Shown here in pieces: positions 46,203 through 54,669 of a stretch of DNA of 64,000 nucleotides; position 1 is the first letter of the stretch, and the number at the start of each line of letters is the position of its first letter. Below the pieces are notes generated by a model that was given only the letters and a program-made list of their open reading frames with translations, did no database searches and was not told the origin of the DNA. Location: the NCBI GenBank assembly GCA_016712505.1, contig JADJQY010000004.1, forward strand, positions 496,001 through 560,000, in the 5' to 3' direction. The translations under genes and the position numbers were made by a program. Origin of the DNA: Candidatus Eiseniibacteriota bacterium (GTDB lineage: Bacteria > Eisenbacteria > RBG-16-71-46 > CAIMUX01).

Positions 46203-47212
46203 GACGACTCCTTCACCTTCCGCACCTCTTCGGTGAGGAGCGGGAGGATCTCGAACAGGTCGCCCACCAGGCCGTAGTCGGCGGCCTTGAAGATCGGCGC
46301 TTCGGGATCCTTGTTGATCGCCACGATGCAGCCGGAACTGCGCATTCCCGCCAGGTGCTGGATCGCGCCCGAGATCCCGCAAGCGATGTAGAGCTTGGGA
46401 TTGACGCTCACGCCGGTCTGGCCCACCTGATAGTGGTGCGGAACCCAGCCCGCATCGACGATCGCGCGCGAGGCGCCGACCGCGGCACCCAGACTCGCCG
46501 CCAGGGCCTCGACCAGCGGGAAATGCTCCGGGCCCTTCAGCCCGCGCCCGCCGGAGACCACGATGTCCGCTTCCTGCAGATCGACCCCGGCCGCCCCGCT
46601 CTGGGTCACGGCGGTCACCCGCGCCCGCACTTCGGTCGCGACCACGGCGAGAGGCGTGACGTCTTCCGCGGCGGGTGCCCCGGATGCCTCCACTGCCCCC
46701 GAGGTGCTGTGCGCCCCCGGCTTGATCGTGGCCACCACGGGCGCGCCGCCGTCAGCCGCTGCCACCTCCAGGTTGGCGAAGACCTTCCCGCCGTACATCG
46801 CCTTCCGCGCGGTGTACCCACCGTCGGAACGCGCAAAGGCCAGGCACTCCGAGACGAAGGGCGCCCCGAGGCGTGCGGCCAGGCGGGGGGCAAGATCACG
46901 CCCCATGGCGCTCGCGCTGAACAGGACCAGTTCGGGCCCAACTGCGGCGCAGGCCGCGGCCAGCTGCGCCACGCAGCCCTCGGCCTGAGGCTGCGCCAGG
47001 CTGGCATCGTCGCTCAGGTGGACCATGCTCGCGCCGTGGCGACCCAGTTCGGACGCGATCGCGGGGAGAGCCGCGCTGGCAGTACCACCCCCGAGGAGAA
47101 CGGCATGCACCGGTGCCCCCGCGCCCACGGCGCGCGCCAGGGCGAGGCACTCGAGCACGGAGCGCTTGAGCTTTCCCTCGCGCTGCTCGGCGAAGACGAG
47201 AATTCCAGACAC
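46199..47212 (-). CDS. etfA: Electron transfer flavoprotein alpha subunit
   Basis: A 337-residue ETF alpha subunit, which with EtfB carries electrons from acyl-CoA and related dehydrogenases to the quinone pool. N-terminal nucleotide-binding-like domain (ILVFAEQREGKLKRSVLE, GPELVLFSASAMGRDLAPRL) and C-terminal FAD domain with EADIVVSGGRGLKGPEHFP, VGASRAIVDAGWVPHHYQVG (FAD-binding), GVSVNPKLYIACGISGAIQH and INKDPEAPIFKAADYGLVGD. All FAD contacts are intact. It lies 13 nt after etfB and overlaps the thioesterase. Confidence 0.95.
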   Translation of the reverse strand: MSGILVFAEQREGKLKRSVLECLALARAVGAGAPVHAVLLGGGTASAALPAIASELGRHGASMVHLSDDASLAQPQAEGCVAQLAAACAAVGPELVLFSASAMGRDLAPRLAARLGAPFVSECLAFARSDGGYTARKAMYGGKVFANLEVAAADGGAPVVATIKPGAHSTSGAVEASGAPAAEDVTPLAVVATEVRARVTAVTQSGAAGVDLQEADIVVSGGRGLKGPEHFPLVEALAASLGAAVGASRAIVDAGWVPHHYQVGQTGVSVNPKLYIACGISGAIQHLAGMRSSGCIVAINKDPEAPIFKAADYGLVGDLFEILPLLTEEVRKVKESS

Positions 47213-47225
47213 CGTACCCCTCCGC

Positions 47226-48029
47226 CTAGATCAGCTTGCGATCGTTCTTCAGCGCGGCCACGACCTTCGTGACCATCTCGCGTGCGTCGCCGGTCCAGAT
47301 CTGCCCGGCGGTCCGCGCCGGCGGCGGCTCGAGGCTGCGGATCGAGATTCGCCCGGCCCCGGCCCCGACCGCTGCCTGATCGAGTTCCAGCGCCGCGGCG
47401 TCCCAGGTGTCCATCGGCTTCTTCTTCGCCGCCATGATTCCCTTGAGGGATGGATAGCGAGGCTCGTTCAGTCCCTTGTTCGCGGTCAGCAACGCAGGGA
47501 GCGCGACCTCGAGTTCCTCGCTCGCCCCTTCGATCTCCCGTGAGACCTTCGCATGCGCCGCGTCAACCCACTCCAGCCTGGTCGCAACCGAGACGTGCGG
47601 CCAGCCGAGCAGCTCCGCGACCTGCACCCCGGTGGCAGAGTTGTCCTCGTCGATCGAGACCTTCCCCGCGAAGACCACCTCGGATCCGAGCTTGCGCACC
47701 GCCGCAGCCAGAACCCGCGCCCGGGCGAGCGAACTCCTCTCCAGCAGCGCGGGATCTCCGAACGAACTGTCGCGCAGGGAGACGGCCCGGTCGGCGCCCA
47801 GCGCCAGACAGGTGCGCAGCGCCTCCTCGACCCGCTGAGGTCCGAGCGCTATGGCGACCACCTCGCCGCCAAACTTTTCCTTCACCTGAAGTGCCGCCTC
47901 GATGGCGTACTCGTCGTACGGATTGATCACGTACTCGACGTCCGTCGGGTCGATGCTCCGACCGTCGGCGGCAACCTTGATCCGCGCCTCCGAACTCGGG
48001 ACCTGCTTAACCAATACAGCGATATTCAA
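47226..48029 (-). CDS. etfB: Electron transfer flavoprotein beta subunit
   Basis: A 267-residue ETF beta subunit. TTG 48029 is the start because the conserved opening NIAVLVKQVPSSEARIKV follows at once, with CGGAG about 8 nt upstream; the longer frame adds unrelated residues. AMP/ADP-site and signature segments are present: INPYDEYAIEAALQVKEK, ALGADRAVSL, AGKVSIDEDNSATGVQVAEL, EVALPALLTANKGLNEPRYP, GIMAAKKKP. No feature of bifurcating EtfB was sought in detail. First gene of the etfB-etfA-thioesterase operon. Confidence 0.95.
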   Translation of the reverse strand: MNIAVLVKQVPSSEARIKVAADGRSIDPTDVEYVINPYDEYAIEAALQVKEKFGGEVVAIALGPQRVEEALRTCLALGADRAVSLRDSSFGDPALLERSSLARARVLAAAVRKLGSEVVFAGKVSIDEDNSATGVQVAELLGWPHVSVATRLEWVDAAHAKVSREIEGASEELEVALPALLTANKGLNEPRYPSLKGIMAAKKKPMDTWDAAALELDQAAVGAGAGRISIRSLEPPPARTAGQIWTGDAREMVTKVVAALKNDRKLI

Positions 48030-48188
48030 ACCGAGACTCCGATCGCCTGCCGAGCTATCGACGGCCTGCCCAGACTCCGGACACGGAATCGCCGCGCCGG
48101 TTCGCACCGCCAACACAAAAAGCCCCGAGCCTGCCCCGCGTTTGACCACGAGGAGGTCCAAGGAGCATGACCGGCGGACGCTAACAAA

Positions 48189-49049
48189 TCAGCGGGGTGG
48201 GGGCAACCGCTTTCCCGGATCGGACAGGGAGGCCGGCAGGCCGCCGGAAGCGACCCGTCGCCAACCCGCGGGGCGTGGATGTTGGATCGGGTGAAACCGG
48301 GTCCGATCGAGAGCCGCCAGCTCGAGCAGTTCGATCTGGAGAACCGACGCGCCGTCCCCGACCCGAACCCGAAGAAGAGACGGAACCCACGCGGTCCCGA
48401 CCGCGTGCGGCTCGAGGAACTCGGTCTCGAGCAGCGTTTGCCCTTCCGTCCGCAGGCGAATCGTGACCAGCGACCCGGTGCGAGGATCGATGCCGAATCG
48501 CGCCATCCCGGGCACTCCGTCGAGCGCACCTTCGACCGTCCAGAGGCCGGACTCCATCCGTCCGCGATCGACCGGTGTGAACCGGGAGAAGAGCGCGGCC
48601 GGACAGGCGGCCCAGACGATGCACCGCGCCCAGGCGGCCGGATTGGGGGCCGTCCAGTCGACCGGTGCGCGAGGGAGAACCCAGTACGACTTCTCCTCGT
48701 GGATCAGCAACTGCGTCGAGTCGGGGTCCGCGGTGAGGACGAAGACCGGGCGGAACGGTCCGTAGCTTCCGGTCACGCGCAGGGAGTCACCCGCCGACCA
48801 CTGGAGCCGGCCGTCGAGCGTGACCGGCGCCGCATCCGCTCCGGTCAGACGCACGCGCAGATTCGCCTCCAGACTCGCCGGACAGGAGCGGGCGCGTAGT
48901 GGGGCGAGCCATGCCTCCGGGAGCGCGTCAGGTGCGGCGGCGGGGAGCGCTGGTGGTCGCGCCGTGCAGCACCAGAGCAGGAACGGAAGCGCCGACGCGA
49001 ACGGGACCAGCGGTGGTGCGCCCCCTTGCCTCCGCCGGCGCAGGTTCAC
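48189..49049 (-). CDS. Outer-membrane lipoprotein, LolB/DUF4292-like
   Basis: A 286-residue lipoprotein. GTG 49049 overlaps the stop of the CoA-binding gene (GTGA). The signal ends in a lipobox-like LPFLLWCCTARP. The mature part from residue 55 has the open beta-barrel look of LolA/LolB relatives: LEANLRVRLTG, VTLDGRLQWSAGDSLRVTG, RPVFVLTADPDSTQLLIHEE, KSYWVLPRAPVDW, then RFGIDPRTGSLVTIRLRTEG. It may help move lipoproteins or act in assembly of surface polymers; the exact family is not certain. Confidence 0.7.
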   Translation of the reverse strand: MNLRRRRQGGAPPLVPFASALPFLLWCCTARPPALPAAAPDALPEAWLAPLRARSCPASLEANLRVRLTGADAAPVTLDGRLQWSAGDSLRVTGSYGPFRPVFVLTADPDSTQLLIHEEKSYWVLPRAPVDWTAPNPAAWARCIVWAACPAALFSRFTPVDRGRMESGLWTVEGALDGVPGMARFGIDPRTGSLVTIRLRTEGQTLLETEFLEPHAVGTAWVPSLLRVRVGDGASVLQIELLELAALDRTRFHPIQHPRPAGWRRVASGGLPASLSDPGKRLPPPR

Positions 49050-49444
49050 TCCGCGAATTCCGAAGGACTGCGCCCGAGCGCCACGATGGCGCAGGCCTCG
49101 ATCGGCTCCATCCCGAGTCGCTCGATCTCGCGCACCAGCTCCTCGCTCTCCGTGCCGGGGTTGAGGTAGATCCGCCGCACGCCGCGCGCCACGGCCTCCC
49201 GAACCACCGCGAGTCCGACCTCGGGCCGCACATAGAGCAACAGCAGTTCAGCCGACTCGCTCAGCGCGGAGACGCTCGGCGCGACCGGCAACCCTTCGCA
49301 CGCGGTGGCCGTCGGGTGGACGGGAAAGACCCGGTAGCCCGCCTCGAGGTAGGCCCGCACCGCCTTGTTCGCGAAGCGACGGCGGTCCTCCCCCGCTCCG
49401 ACCACGATCACCCCCCGCTCCGGGGCACCTTTCCGGTCAATCAT
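49046..49444 (-). CDS. CoA-binding (YccU-type) protein
   Basis: A 132-residue Rossmann-fold CoA-binding protein. ATG 49444 has GGAGG 5 nt upstream; an ATG 27 nt earlier is rejected. Family blocks: GVIVVGAGEDRRRFANKAVR, YLEAGYRVFPVHP (usual NP or HP turn), SESAELLLLYVRPEVGLAVV, RRIYLNPGTESEELVREIER (usual WxQ/NPG loop) and the final IEACAIVALG (normally ENxCxMV). Length is that of stand-alone family members. Role in the cell is not established for the family. Confidence 0.85.
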   Translation of the reverse strand: MIDRKGAPERGVIVVGAGEDRRRFANKAVRAYLEAGYRVFPVHPTATACEGLPVAPSVSALSESAELLLLYVRPEVGLAVVREAVARGVRRIYLNPGTESEELVREIERLGMEPIEACAIVALGRSPSEFAE

Positions 49445-49504
49445 CTGGACCTCCGTCGCCCCAAGGTTCACCCGCGTCCCCCGCGCGCGCCGGGCGCTTC
49501 ATGC

Positions 49505-49510
49505 TAGAGT
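49505..49510 (+). promoter_or_regulatory. Possible -10 element for near-leaderless alr
   Basis: TAGAGT ends 8 nt before ATG 49519; no -35 or Shine-Dalgarno is visible. Transcription would start within about 2 nt of the ATG. Confidence 0.3.
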
Positions 49511-49518
49511 CGCTCGCC

Positions 49519-50715
49519 ATGGACCCTCGCGCGCAACTTCTTTCCTGGATCGAACTCGACGTCGACGCCCTGAAACACAACCTGCGGCTCTTCCGCCAGC
49601 GTACCCCAGAACGGACCCGACTGCTCCTGGTAGTGAAGGCGAACGCCTACGGACACGGGCTCGAGCCGGTGGTGCGCGCGACCGGATCTGAGGTCGACGC
49701 CTTCGGCGTACACACCATCGACGAAGCACACGCCGTTCGCGACGCCGGCTGGAGCGGTCCGCTGCTCATCATGGGGCACGTGGCGCACGCGCGGGCGGAG
49801 GAGATCTGCGCCCTGGCCGCAGAACCGACGCTGTTCGACCTCGCCACCCTTCGCCGGCTCGACGCGCTCGCTCTCCGTCGACGGACCACGATCCATTGCC
49901 ACCTGAAGGTGGAGACCGGCACGCATCGCCAGGGCGCGGACGCGGACGAACTCGCGGCGATGCTTGCGTTCTTTGCCCAATCGAACGGGGTCCGCCTGAA
50001 GGGGCTCTCGACCCACTTCGCCAACATCGAGGATACGACCGACCACGGCTATGCCAAGCTGCAGCTCGAGCGCTTCCGCGCCATCGCGACCGAGGTCGAG
50101 GAACGAGGCTTCCGCGACGTGATCCGGCACACCGCCTGCACGGCCGCCGCACTCACCCTGCCCGAGACCTGCTACGACATGGTCCGCCTCGGCATCGGAG
50201 CCTACGGCATCTGGCCCTCGCGCGAGACGCTGGCCTCGACCCGAGCACTCGATTGCGGCAACGACGACCTCCGCCCGGTCCTCTCCTGGCGGACCCGAAT
50301 CACCCAGCTCAAGTGGGTGCCGAAGGGGGCCTACGTCGGCTACGGCCTGACCCACCGCTGTACCCACGCCACCCGGCTGGCCGTACTCCCGATCGGCTAC
50401 TCCGACGGATATCCCCGCGCGCTTTCTGGCGTGGCGCATGTGCTGGTGGGCGGGCGGCGCGCACCGGTGCTTGGCCGGATCTGCATGAACATCACCCTCT
50501 GCGATGTCACCGACTGCGGCGAGCTCCACCTGGAGGAGGAGGTGGTGCTCCTCGGGGCACAAGGCGACGAGACGATCGGCGCCGAGCGGATGGCCGCCTG
50601 GGGGGCGACGATCCCCTACGAGATCCTCGCCCGCCTCGCGGCGCACACGCCGCGGCTCCTGCGCGAGAACCCGGTCCCGGGTCGAGACGCGCCGCTCAAC
50701 GAGATGGCTCCCTAG
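49519..50715 (+). CDS. alr: Alanine racemase
   Basis: A 398-residue PLP enzyme interconverting L- and D-alanine for peptidoglycan. PLP Lys in LLLVVKANAYGHGLEPV near residue 38; WIELDVDALKHNLRLFRQ opens the barrel. GLSTHFANIEDTTDHGYAKL, VRLGIGAYGIWPS (phosphate/pyridine contacts), LPIGYSDGYPRALS, LGRICMNITLCDVT and GATIPYEILARL complete the barrel and C-terminal domain. The usual catalytic Tyr (of GYGxxY) reads VGYGLTHR here. ATG 49519 is chosen over 49501 on protein grounds. It converges with the tRNA-binding protein gene 12 nt away. Confidence 0.9.
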   Translation: MDPRAQLLSWIELDVDALKHNLRLFRQRTPERTRLLLVVKANAYGHGLEPVVRATGSEVDAFGVHTIDEAHAVRDAGWSGPLLIMGHVAHARAEEICALAAEPTLFDLATLRRLDALALRRRTTIHCHLKVETGTHRQGADADELAAMLAFFAQSNGVRLKGLSTHFANIEDTTDHGYAKLQLERFRAIATEVEERGFRDVIRHTACTAAALTLPETCYDMVRLGIGAYGIWPSRETLASTRALDCGNDDLRPVLSWRTRITQLKWVPKGAYVGYGLTHRCTHATRLAVLPIGYSDGYPRALSGVAHVLVGGRRAPVLGRICMNITLCDVTDCGELHLEEEVVLLGAQGDETIGAERMAAWGATIPYEILARLAAHTPRLLRENPVPGRDAPLNEMAP

Positions 50716-50727
50716 CCGCAGGGGGGC

Positions 50728-51159
50728 TCAGCGGATGGTCGATCCGGCGGGAAGATCCTGGTCGGGCATCAGGAGAGAAACACGTTCGCCGTCGCTCGCC
50801 GCGAGAAGCATCCCCTGCGACAGCTCCCCCCGGAGCTTGGCCGGTTTCAGATTGGCCACCACCACGATCGCGCGACCGACCAGATCCTCCGGCTTGTAGT
50901 GCGCGGCGATGCCGGCGATCAACTGACGCTCCTCCCCTCCCACGTCGATCCTGAGCCGGAGCAACCGCTCCGCGTTGGGGTGGGGACCCGCTTCGAGCAC
51001 GCGCGCCACGCGGAGTTCCACCTTGGCGAAGTCGTCGATCGTGATCAGCGGAGTGACGGCCGGAGCGGCCGGTTCCGCCGGCGCCGGGGCCGACACCGGA
51101 GCTACAGCCGGGGTCGACTCGGACGCGGGTGTGGGAGCATCGGGGAGTTCTGAGTCCAT
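50728..51159 (-). CDS. Stand-alone tRNA-binding domain protein (MetRS C-terminal-like)
   Basis: A 143-residue prot: an Ala/Pro-rich N-terminal 38 residues, then an OB-fold EMAPII/Arc1p-type tRNA-binding domain. Blocks: ITIDDFAKVELRVARVLEAG, HPNAERLLRLRIDVGGEE, LIAGIAAHYKPEDLVGRAIV, VVANLKPAKLRGELSQGMLL, AASDGERVSLLMPD. This domain is usually the C-terminal dimerisation/tRNA-binding module of methionyl-tRNA synthetase; here it is separate. It may work in trans with a truncated synthetase encoded elsewhere. It is 17 nt downstream of a glycosyltransferase gene on the same strand. Confidence 0.85.
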   Translation of the reverse strand: MDSELPDAPTPASESTPAVAPVSAPAPAEPAAPAVTPLITIDDFAKVELRVARVLEAGPHPNAERLLRLRIDVGGEERQLIAGIAAHYKPEDLVGRAIVVVANLKPAKLRGELSQGMLLAASDGERVSLLMPDQDLPAGSTIR

Positions 51160-51176
51160 CGTGGGTCTCGCTTTCT

Positions 51177-51962
51177 CTAGTCGATCCTGGCTGCCCGATT
51201 GAGCAGGCGCAGCCGTTGGTACTTCCGCCGCACATAGTGCGCGCCCATCCGCGCGATCGTCCAGCCGACGGTTCCGTTCCGGAAGCCCCCTTCGAGCACG
51301 AGGAGGCGGAGGGCGCGGATCCAGGGGCGTACGGTCAGGTCGAGCATGCCGGCGCGGCGGCCGCGCTCGGCTTCCTGGCGCGCCCAGAGGAAAGCCATCT
51401 GTTCGATCTTTTCCTGATGGTGGGCCAGATCCCGGTAGCTCCAGTGTTCGAGCAATCCGCCGAGGCGACCGACCGGCCCGTCGACCAGCAGTTCCTCATG
51501 CACCAGATGCGTGCTGAATTGCCCGCGCTCGCGGCGGAAGAGGCGCAGCACCCAGTCGTTGCCGAAACTGCCATGACGGATCCACTGCCCCAGGTAGTTC
51601 ACCCGGCGGCGCAAGCGGTACCCGGCCTCGGGCGCGTCGAGGCGGGCCACGGCCGCAAGGATCGAGGCGCGCAGCGCCGGCTGCACGACCTCGTCGGCGT
51701 CGACCCAGAGCACCCACGCCCCGCTGGTCTTTTCGAGCGCGAAGGCCTTCTGAGCCGCATAGCCTCGCCACGGCTCGATCCAGACCTTGGCCCCATGCCG
51801 ACGGGCGCGCGCCGCGGTGTCGTCGGAACTCTCGGCATCGATCACCACCACCTCGTCGCAGAACTCGAGCGCGGAGAGGCACCGATCGATGTTGCCCGCC
51901 TCGTTCCGCGCGATGACCAGCGCCGAAAGGGTCGGCCGGGACGGAGGAGCCAGATCAGCCAT
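51177..51962 (-). CDS. GT2-family glycosyltransferase (WaaE/KdtX-like)
   Basis: A 261-residue inverting GT-A enzyme of the family that includes lipopolysaccharide core beta-glucosyltransferases. LSALVIARNEAGNIDRCLSA opens the nucleotide-binding fold, VVVIDAESSDDTAARAR holds the first acidic residues, WVLWVDADEVV is the DxD site, and RRRVNYLGQWIRHGSFGN plus HLVHEELLVDGPVG follow the WaaE pattern. Its ATG (51962) overlaps the stop of the GT4 gene by 8 nt, so they are coupled. Probably acts in LPS core or O-chain assembly at the inner membrane. Confidence 0.88.
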   Translation of the reverse strand: MADLAPPSRPTLSALVIARNEAGNIDRCLSALEFCDEVVVIDAESSDDTAARARRHGAKVWIEPWRGYAAQKAFALEKTSGAWVLWVDADEVVQPALRASILAAVARLDAPEAGYRLRRRVNYLGQWIRHGSFGNDWVLRLFRRERGQFSTHLVHEELLVDGPVGRLGGLLEHWSYRDLAHHQEKIEQMAFLWARQEAERGRRAGMLDLTVRPWIRALRLLVLEGGFRNGTVGWTIARMGAHYVRRKYQRLRLLNRAARID

Positions 51963-53121
51963 GTGCCCCCCGCCGGGTCGCAACCACGCGGGCAAACATC
52001 GCCTCGGCCGCCGCTCCGAAACGATCGAGGCTGTAGTGCGCGTCGATGTGGCGGGGGCCTGCCGCGCTCAGGCGCGCGCGCAGGTCCAGATCGGTCAGGA
52101 CCTGGCGCAGCGCCCCTGCGATCGCCTCCGGATCCCCCGGGGGAACGAGCAGGCCGGCCTCCGGCCGGACCACCTCCGCGATGGCATGCACCCGCGTCGC
52201 GACCAGCGGGAGGCCGAGCGCGAGGTACTCGAACGCGCTCCGGCAGATCGCCTCGGAATCGGTCGAGGCGATGACCGCAACATCAAACGCGGCAGCCCAA
52301 TCGAGCGGCCGCTCGACCCGTCCAACCAGGTGCACGCGATCTCCTACCCCCGCCTCCTGAGCGAGGTCGGCCAGGTCGGAACGACGGAGCTGCGCCTCCC
52401 CTCCGGCAAAGGCGGCATGCACCCGCGGTCCGAGATCCCCCAACCTGGCAAGCGCTGCAATCACGTCCCGGTGTCCCTTCACCGGACTGAGGCGCGCGAC
52501 CATCCCGACGAGCAGCGTCTCCGGGGCCAACCCTAGTTGGGCGCGTACCTCTCTGCGCGCCCGGTCTCGATCCACCGCCCGGACCGGGGCGAGATCGATC
52601 CCGCCCCGCAGCACGGTCACCCCGCGCGGGTCGATCCCCAGGGGCGGGTAGGCGCTCTCGCGCAGGAAGTCGGCCGCCGCAAGATGGTGATCGGTGAGTC
52701 TTCGATAGAGCCAGCGCTGGAGCGGATGAGCCCTGGGGAGGCGGATATCGCCGCGCGTGCGGACCACCGCGATCCCGCGTGCGCGGCAGAGCGCGGCGAG
52801 CGCGGCGTGCCCCGGGCCGGAGTGGATGTTCACCACCTCGATCGCCTCGCGCTCGAGCCAGCGTGCGACACGGCGCAGAGCCGGCCAGGCGACGCGCGGG
52901 TCGCCGCTGCCCAGATCACCGATCGACGGGGTCGGCAATCCTCGCTCCCGCGCCTGCTCGGTGATCGGCGTACCGTCGGGTGCGAACACGAACGAGGCGT
53001 GACCTCGACGAGCCAACGCCTCGGCCAGCGTGACCAGATACCAGGCGCAGGCGTTCCACCAGCGAATCCTTCCCCACTGCGCGATGCGCAATGCGCGCGG
53101 CTGCTCCGGGGTCTCCACCAT
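51955..53121 (-). CDS. GT4-family glycosyltransferase
   Basis: A 388-residue GT-B glycosyltransferase. N-domain with NACAWYLVTLAEALARRGHA (acceptor loop, usual GG/GA motif) and VVNIHSGPGHAAL; C-domain with VGMVARLSPVKGHRDVIAAL, DVAVIASTDSEAICRSAFEY (conserved Glu), LGLPLVATRVHAIAEVV and GLLVPPGDPEAIAGALR. ATG 53121 is preceded at 9 nt by TATAGA, hinting at a leaderless mRNA; no Shine-Dalgarno is seen. With the GT2 downstream it forms a small lipopolysaccharide or exopolysaccharide cluster. Confidence 0.87.
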   Translation of the reverse strand: MVETPEQPRALRIAQWGRIRWWNACAWYLVTLAEALARRGHASFVFAPDGTPITEQARERGLPTPSIGDLGSGDPRVAWPALRRVARWLEREAIEVVNIHSGPGHAALAALCRARGIAVVRTRGDIRLPRAHPLQRWLYRRLTDHHLAAADFLRESAYPPLGIDPRGVTVLRGGIDLAPVRAVDRDRARREVRAQLGLAPETLLVGMVARLSPVKGHRDVIAALARLGDLGPRVHAAFAGGEAQLRRSDLADLAQEAGVGDRVHLVGRVERPLDWAAAFDVAVIASTDSEAICRSAFEYLALGLPLVATRVHAIAEVVRPEAGLLVPPGDPEAIAGALRQVLTDLDLRARLSAAGPRHIDAHYSLDRFGAAAEAMFARVVATRRGAHG

Positions 53122-53187
53122 GGGCGGCAATCTATAGGCCGGCGGATGGGCAGGCAATCCCGTTGAACTTCCCGCCGCGCGCGGGGT

Positions 53188-53217
53188 TTGACACCTGCGC
53201 CGGACGGTTCGTATGAT
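53188..53217 (+). promoter_or_regulatory. Strong promoter of the 53266-55653 operon
   Basis: TTGACA (53188-53193), 18-nt spacer, TATGAT (53212-53217). Leader about 40 nt. Confidence 0.8.
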
Positions 53218-53265
53218 CCCGCCTCAGTTGGCCCCGCACGACCCTGAGGAGAAATCGCGACGCGA

Positions 53266-54666
53266 ATGAAACAGAGCTCGCCGTCCTTCCGTGTCGGGCA
53301 ATCCCCCATGTCTTCCCTGGTCGCCCGCGCCTCTGCGCTGTACGCCCTCTGCCTGTTTCTGGTCGGAACGCTGGTCGGTCAGATCCTGCCGATCAACCGT
53401 GCCCAGGCGGCGGAGCGCCCCCTGCTTCTTTCCTGGAGTCAGGTCGACCCATCGGTGCTCGGAGTCCCCCAGCCGTTGCGCAACGGGGACACGCTCCGCA
53501 TCACCACGGTCTGGGATCAGGACAGTCTCGACATTCACGCCGACTGCCGCGCCATCTCACCCGGCCGGGTTTCGATCGAGCGAACCGCTCCGCGGCAGTA
53601 CCTGATCATCCACGAGGTGCCGGACAGCAACGCAACTCCCGACGCGACCAACCTGGCCATCAGCCTGCTGGCGGTGAACGCCGAGCTCGACTCGACCCTG
53701 GAGAACTCGCCCCGGGTGTGCCTGTCGAACCACCCGCCTCGGCTCGTCCGAGCGTTTCTGGTCAACCCGCCGGCCGCCTACACCCGGGGCGATTCGATCG
53801 TGATCGCGACCCGTTGGGCCTCGCCGGACAGTGCGTCCCTGCTGGTCACCCCCGACTTCCGCACCATCCAACCGGCGTTCTCGCCCGACGGCGCGATCGT
53901 CACCGTCGTGGGGGGCGGAAACTTCGGCGACGATCCAGACGCCATCTACTACCGCATCGCCTTCCGCGTACCGATCCGCGCGCTCTCCGAGGACAATCCC
54001 GAGGGACACGCGGCCGACGGAGTCGACCTGGCGATTCCGATCACCGCCCTCGACAGCGGATGCGGCAGCCGCACCGAGACGGTGATCCGCGTCAACCTGG
54101 ACACCACGCCCCCGCAGGAGATCCCCAGCCTCGATCCCCTGCCGACCGAGACGACCGCCGACTCGGTCCAGGTGAGCGGCACGGCACTGGGTGCCTATCA
54201 GGTCGCGCTCTTCCGCAACGACTCGATCCAGAAGCGAGTCCCGGTCGAGGTCGGCACCGGACGGTTCACCTCCTGGGTCAACCTGACCGCGGATCGGCGG
54301 AACAAGATTCACGTCAAGGCGGAGGATGAACTCGGGAACGCCGGAGCGCAGTCGGTCGCCGCCTTCGTCATCCAGTTGCGCAGCCCCGGGCTTGCCGTTC
54401 CCCGCCCCTACAAGCGCGACGCCGAGATCGTCTTTCGTTCGCTGGAACCGGTCACCGGACTCGAGCTGCGTCTCTTCGATCTCGAAGGCTCCTGCCTCCG
54501 TGTCTGGAATCCGATCGACCAGGTACGCGACTATCGCTTCGGGTGGGATGGCCTCGATGTCGATGGGATCCGTGGGGGTCAGGGAATGTACCTCCTGCGG
54601 GCCACCTGGCGCGCGGCAGACGGCCGCGCGCGAACCGAAACGGCCAGCCTCTTCTTGCGGGACTAA
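53266..54666 (+). CDS. Secreted Ig-like protein with FlgD-like C-terminus
   Basis: A 466-residue exported protein. The signal peptide core is ALYALCLFLVGTLVG with RAQA cleavage; GAGGAG is 13 nt before ATG 53266, a long spacing, so the in-frame ATG 53308 stays possible. The mature region holds about three beta-sandwich domains (RNGDTLRITTVWDQDSLDIH; TRGDSIVIATRWASPDSASL; a bacterial-Ig-like DSVQVSGTALGAYQVALFRN). The C-terminus resembles the FlgD domain (LELRLFDLEGSCLRVW, FGWDGLDVDGIRGGQGMYLL). It is 3 nt from the PorV/FadL-like barrel, with which it is probably exported or assembled. Confidence 0.82.
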   Translation: MKQSSPSFRVGQSPMSSLVARASALYALCLFLVGTLVGQILPINRAQAAERPLLLSWSQVDPSVLGVPQPLRNGDTLRITTVWDQDSLDIHADCRAISPGRVSIERTAPRQYLIIHEVPDSNATPDATNLAISLLAVNAELDSTLENSPRVCLSNHPPRLVRAFLVNPPAAYTRGDSIVIATRWASPDSASLLVTPDFRTIQPAFSPDGAIVTVVGGGNFGDDPDAIYYRIAFRVPIRALSEDNPEGHAADGVDLAIPITALDSGCGSRTETVIRVNLDTTPPQEIPSLDPLPTETTADSVQVSGTALGAYQVALFRNDSIQKRVPVEVGTGRFTSWVNLTADRRNKIHVKAEDELGNAGAQSVAAFVIQLRSPGLAVPRPYKRDAEIVFRSLEPVTGLELRLFDLEGSCLRVWNPIDQVRDYRFGWDGLDVDGIRGGQGMYLLRATWRAADGRARTETASLFLRD

Positions 54667-54669
54667 GCG

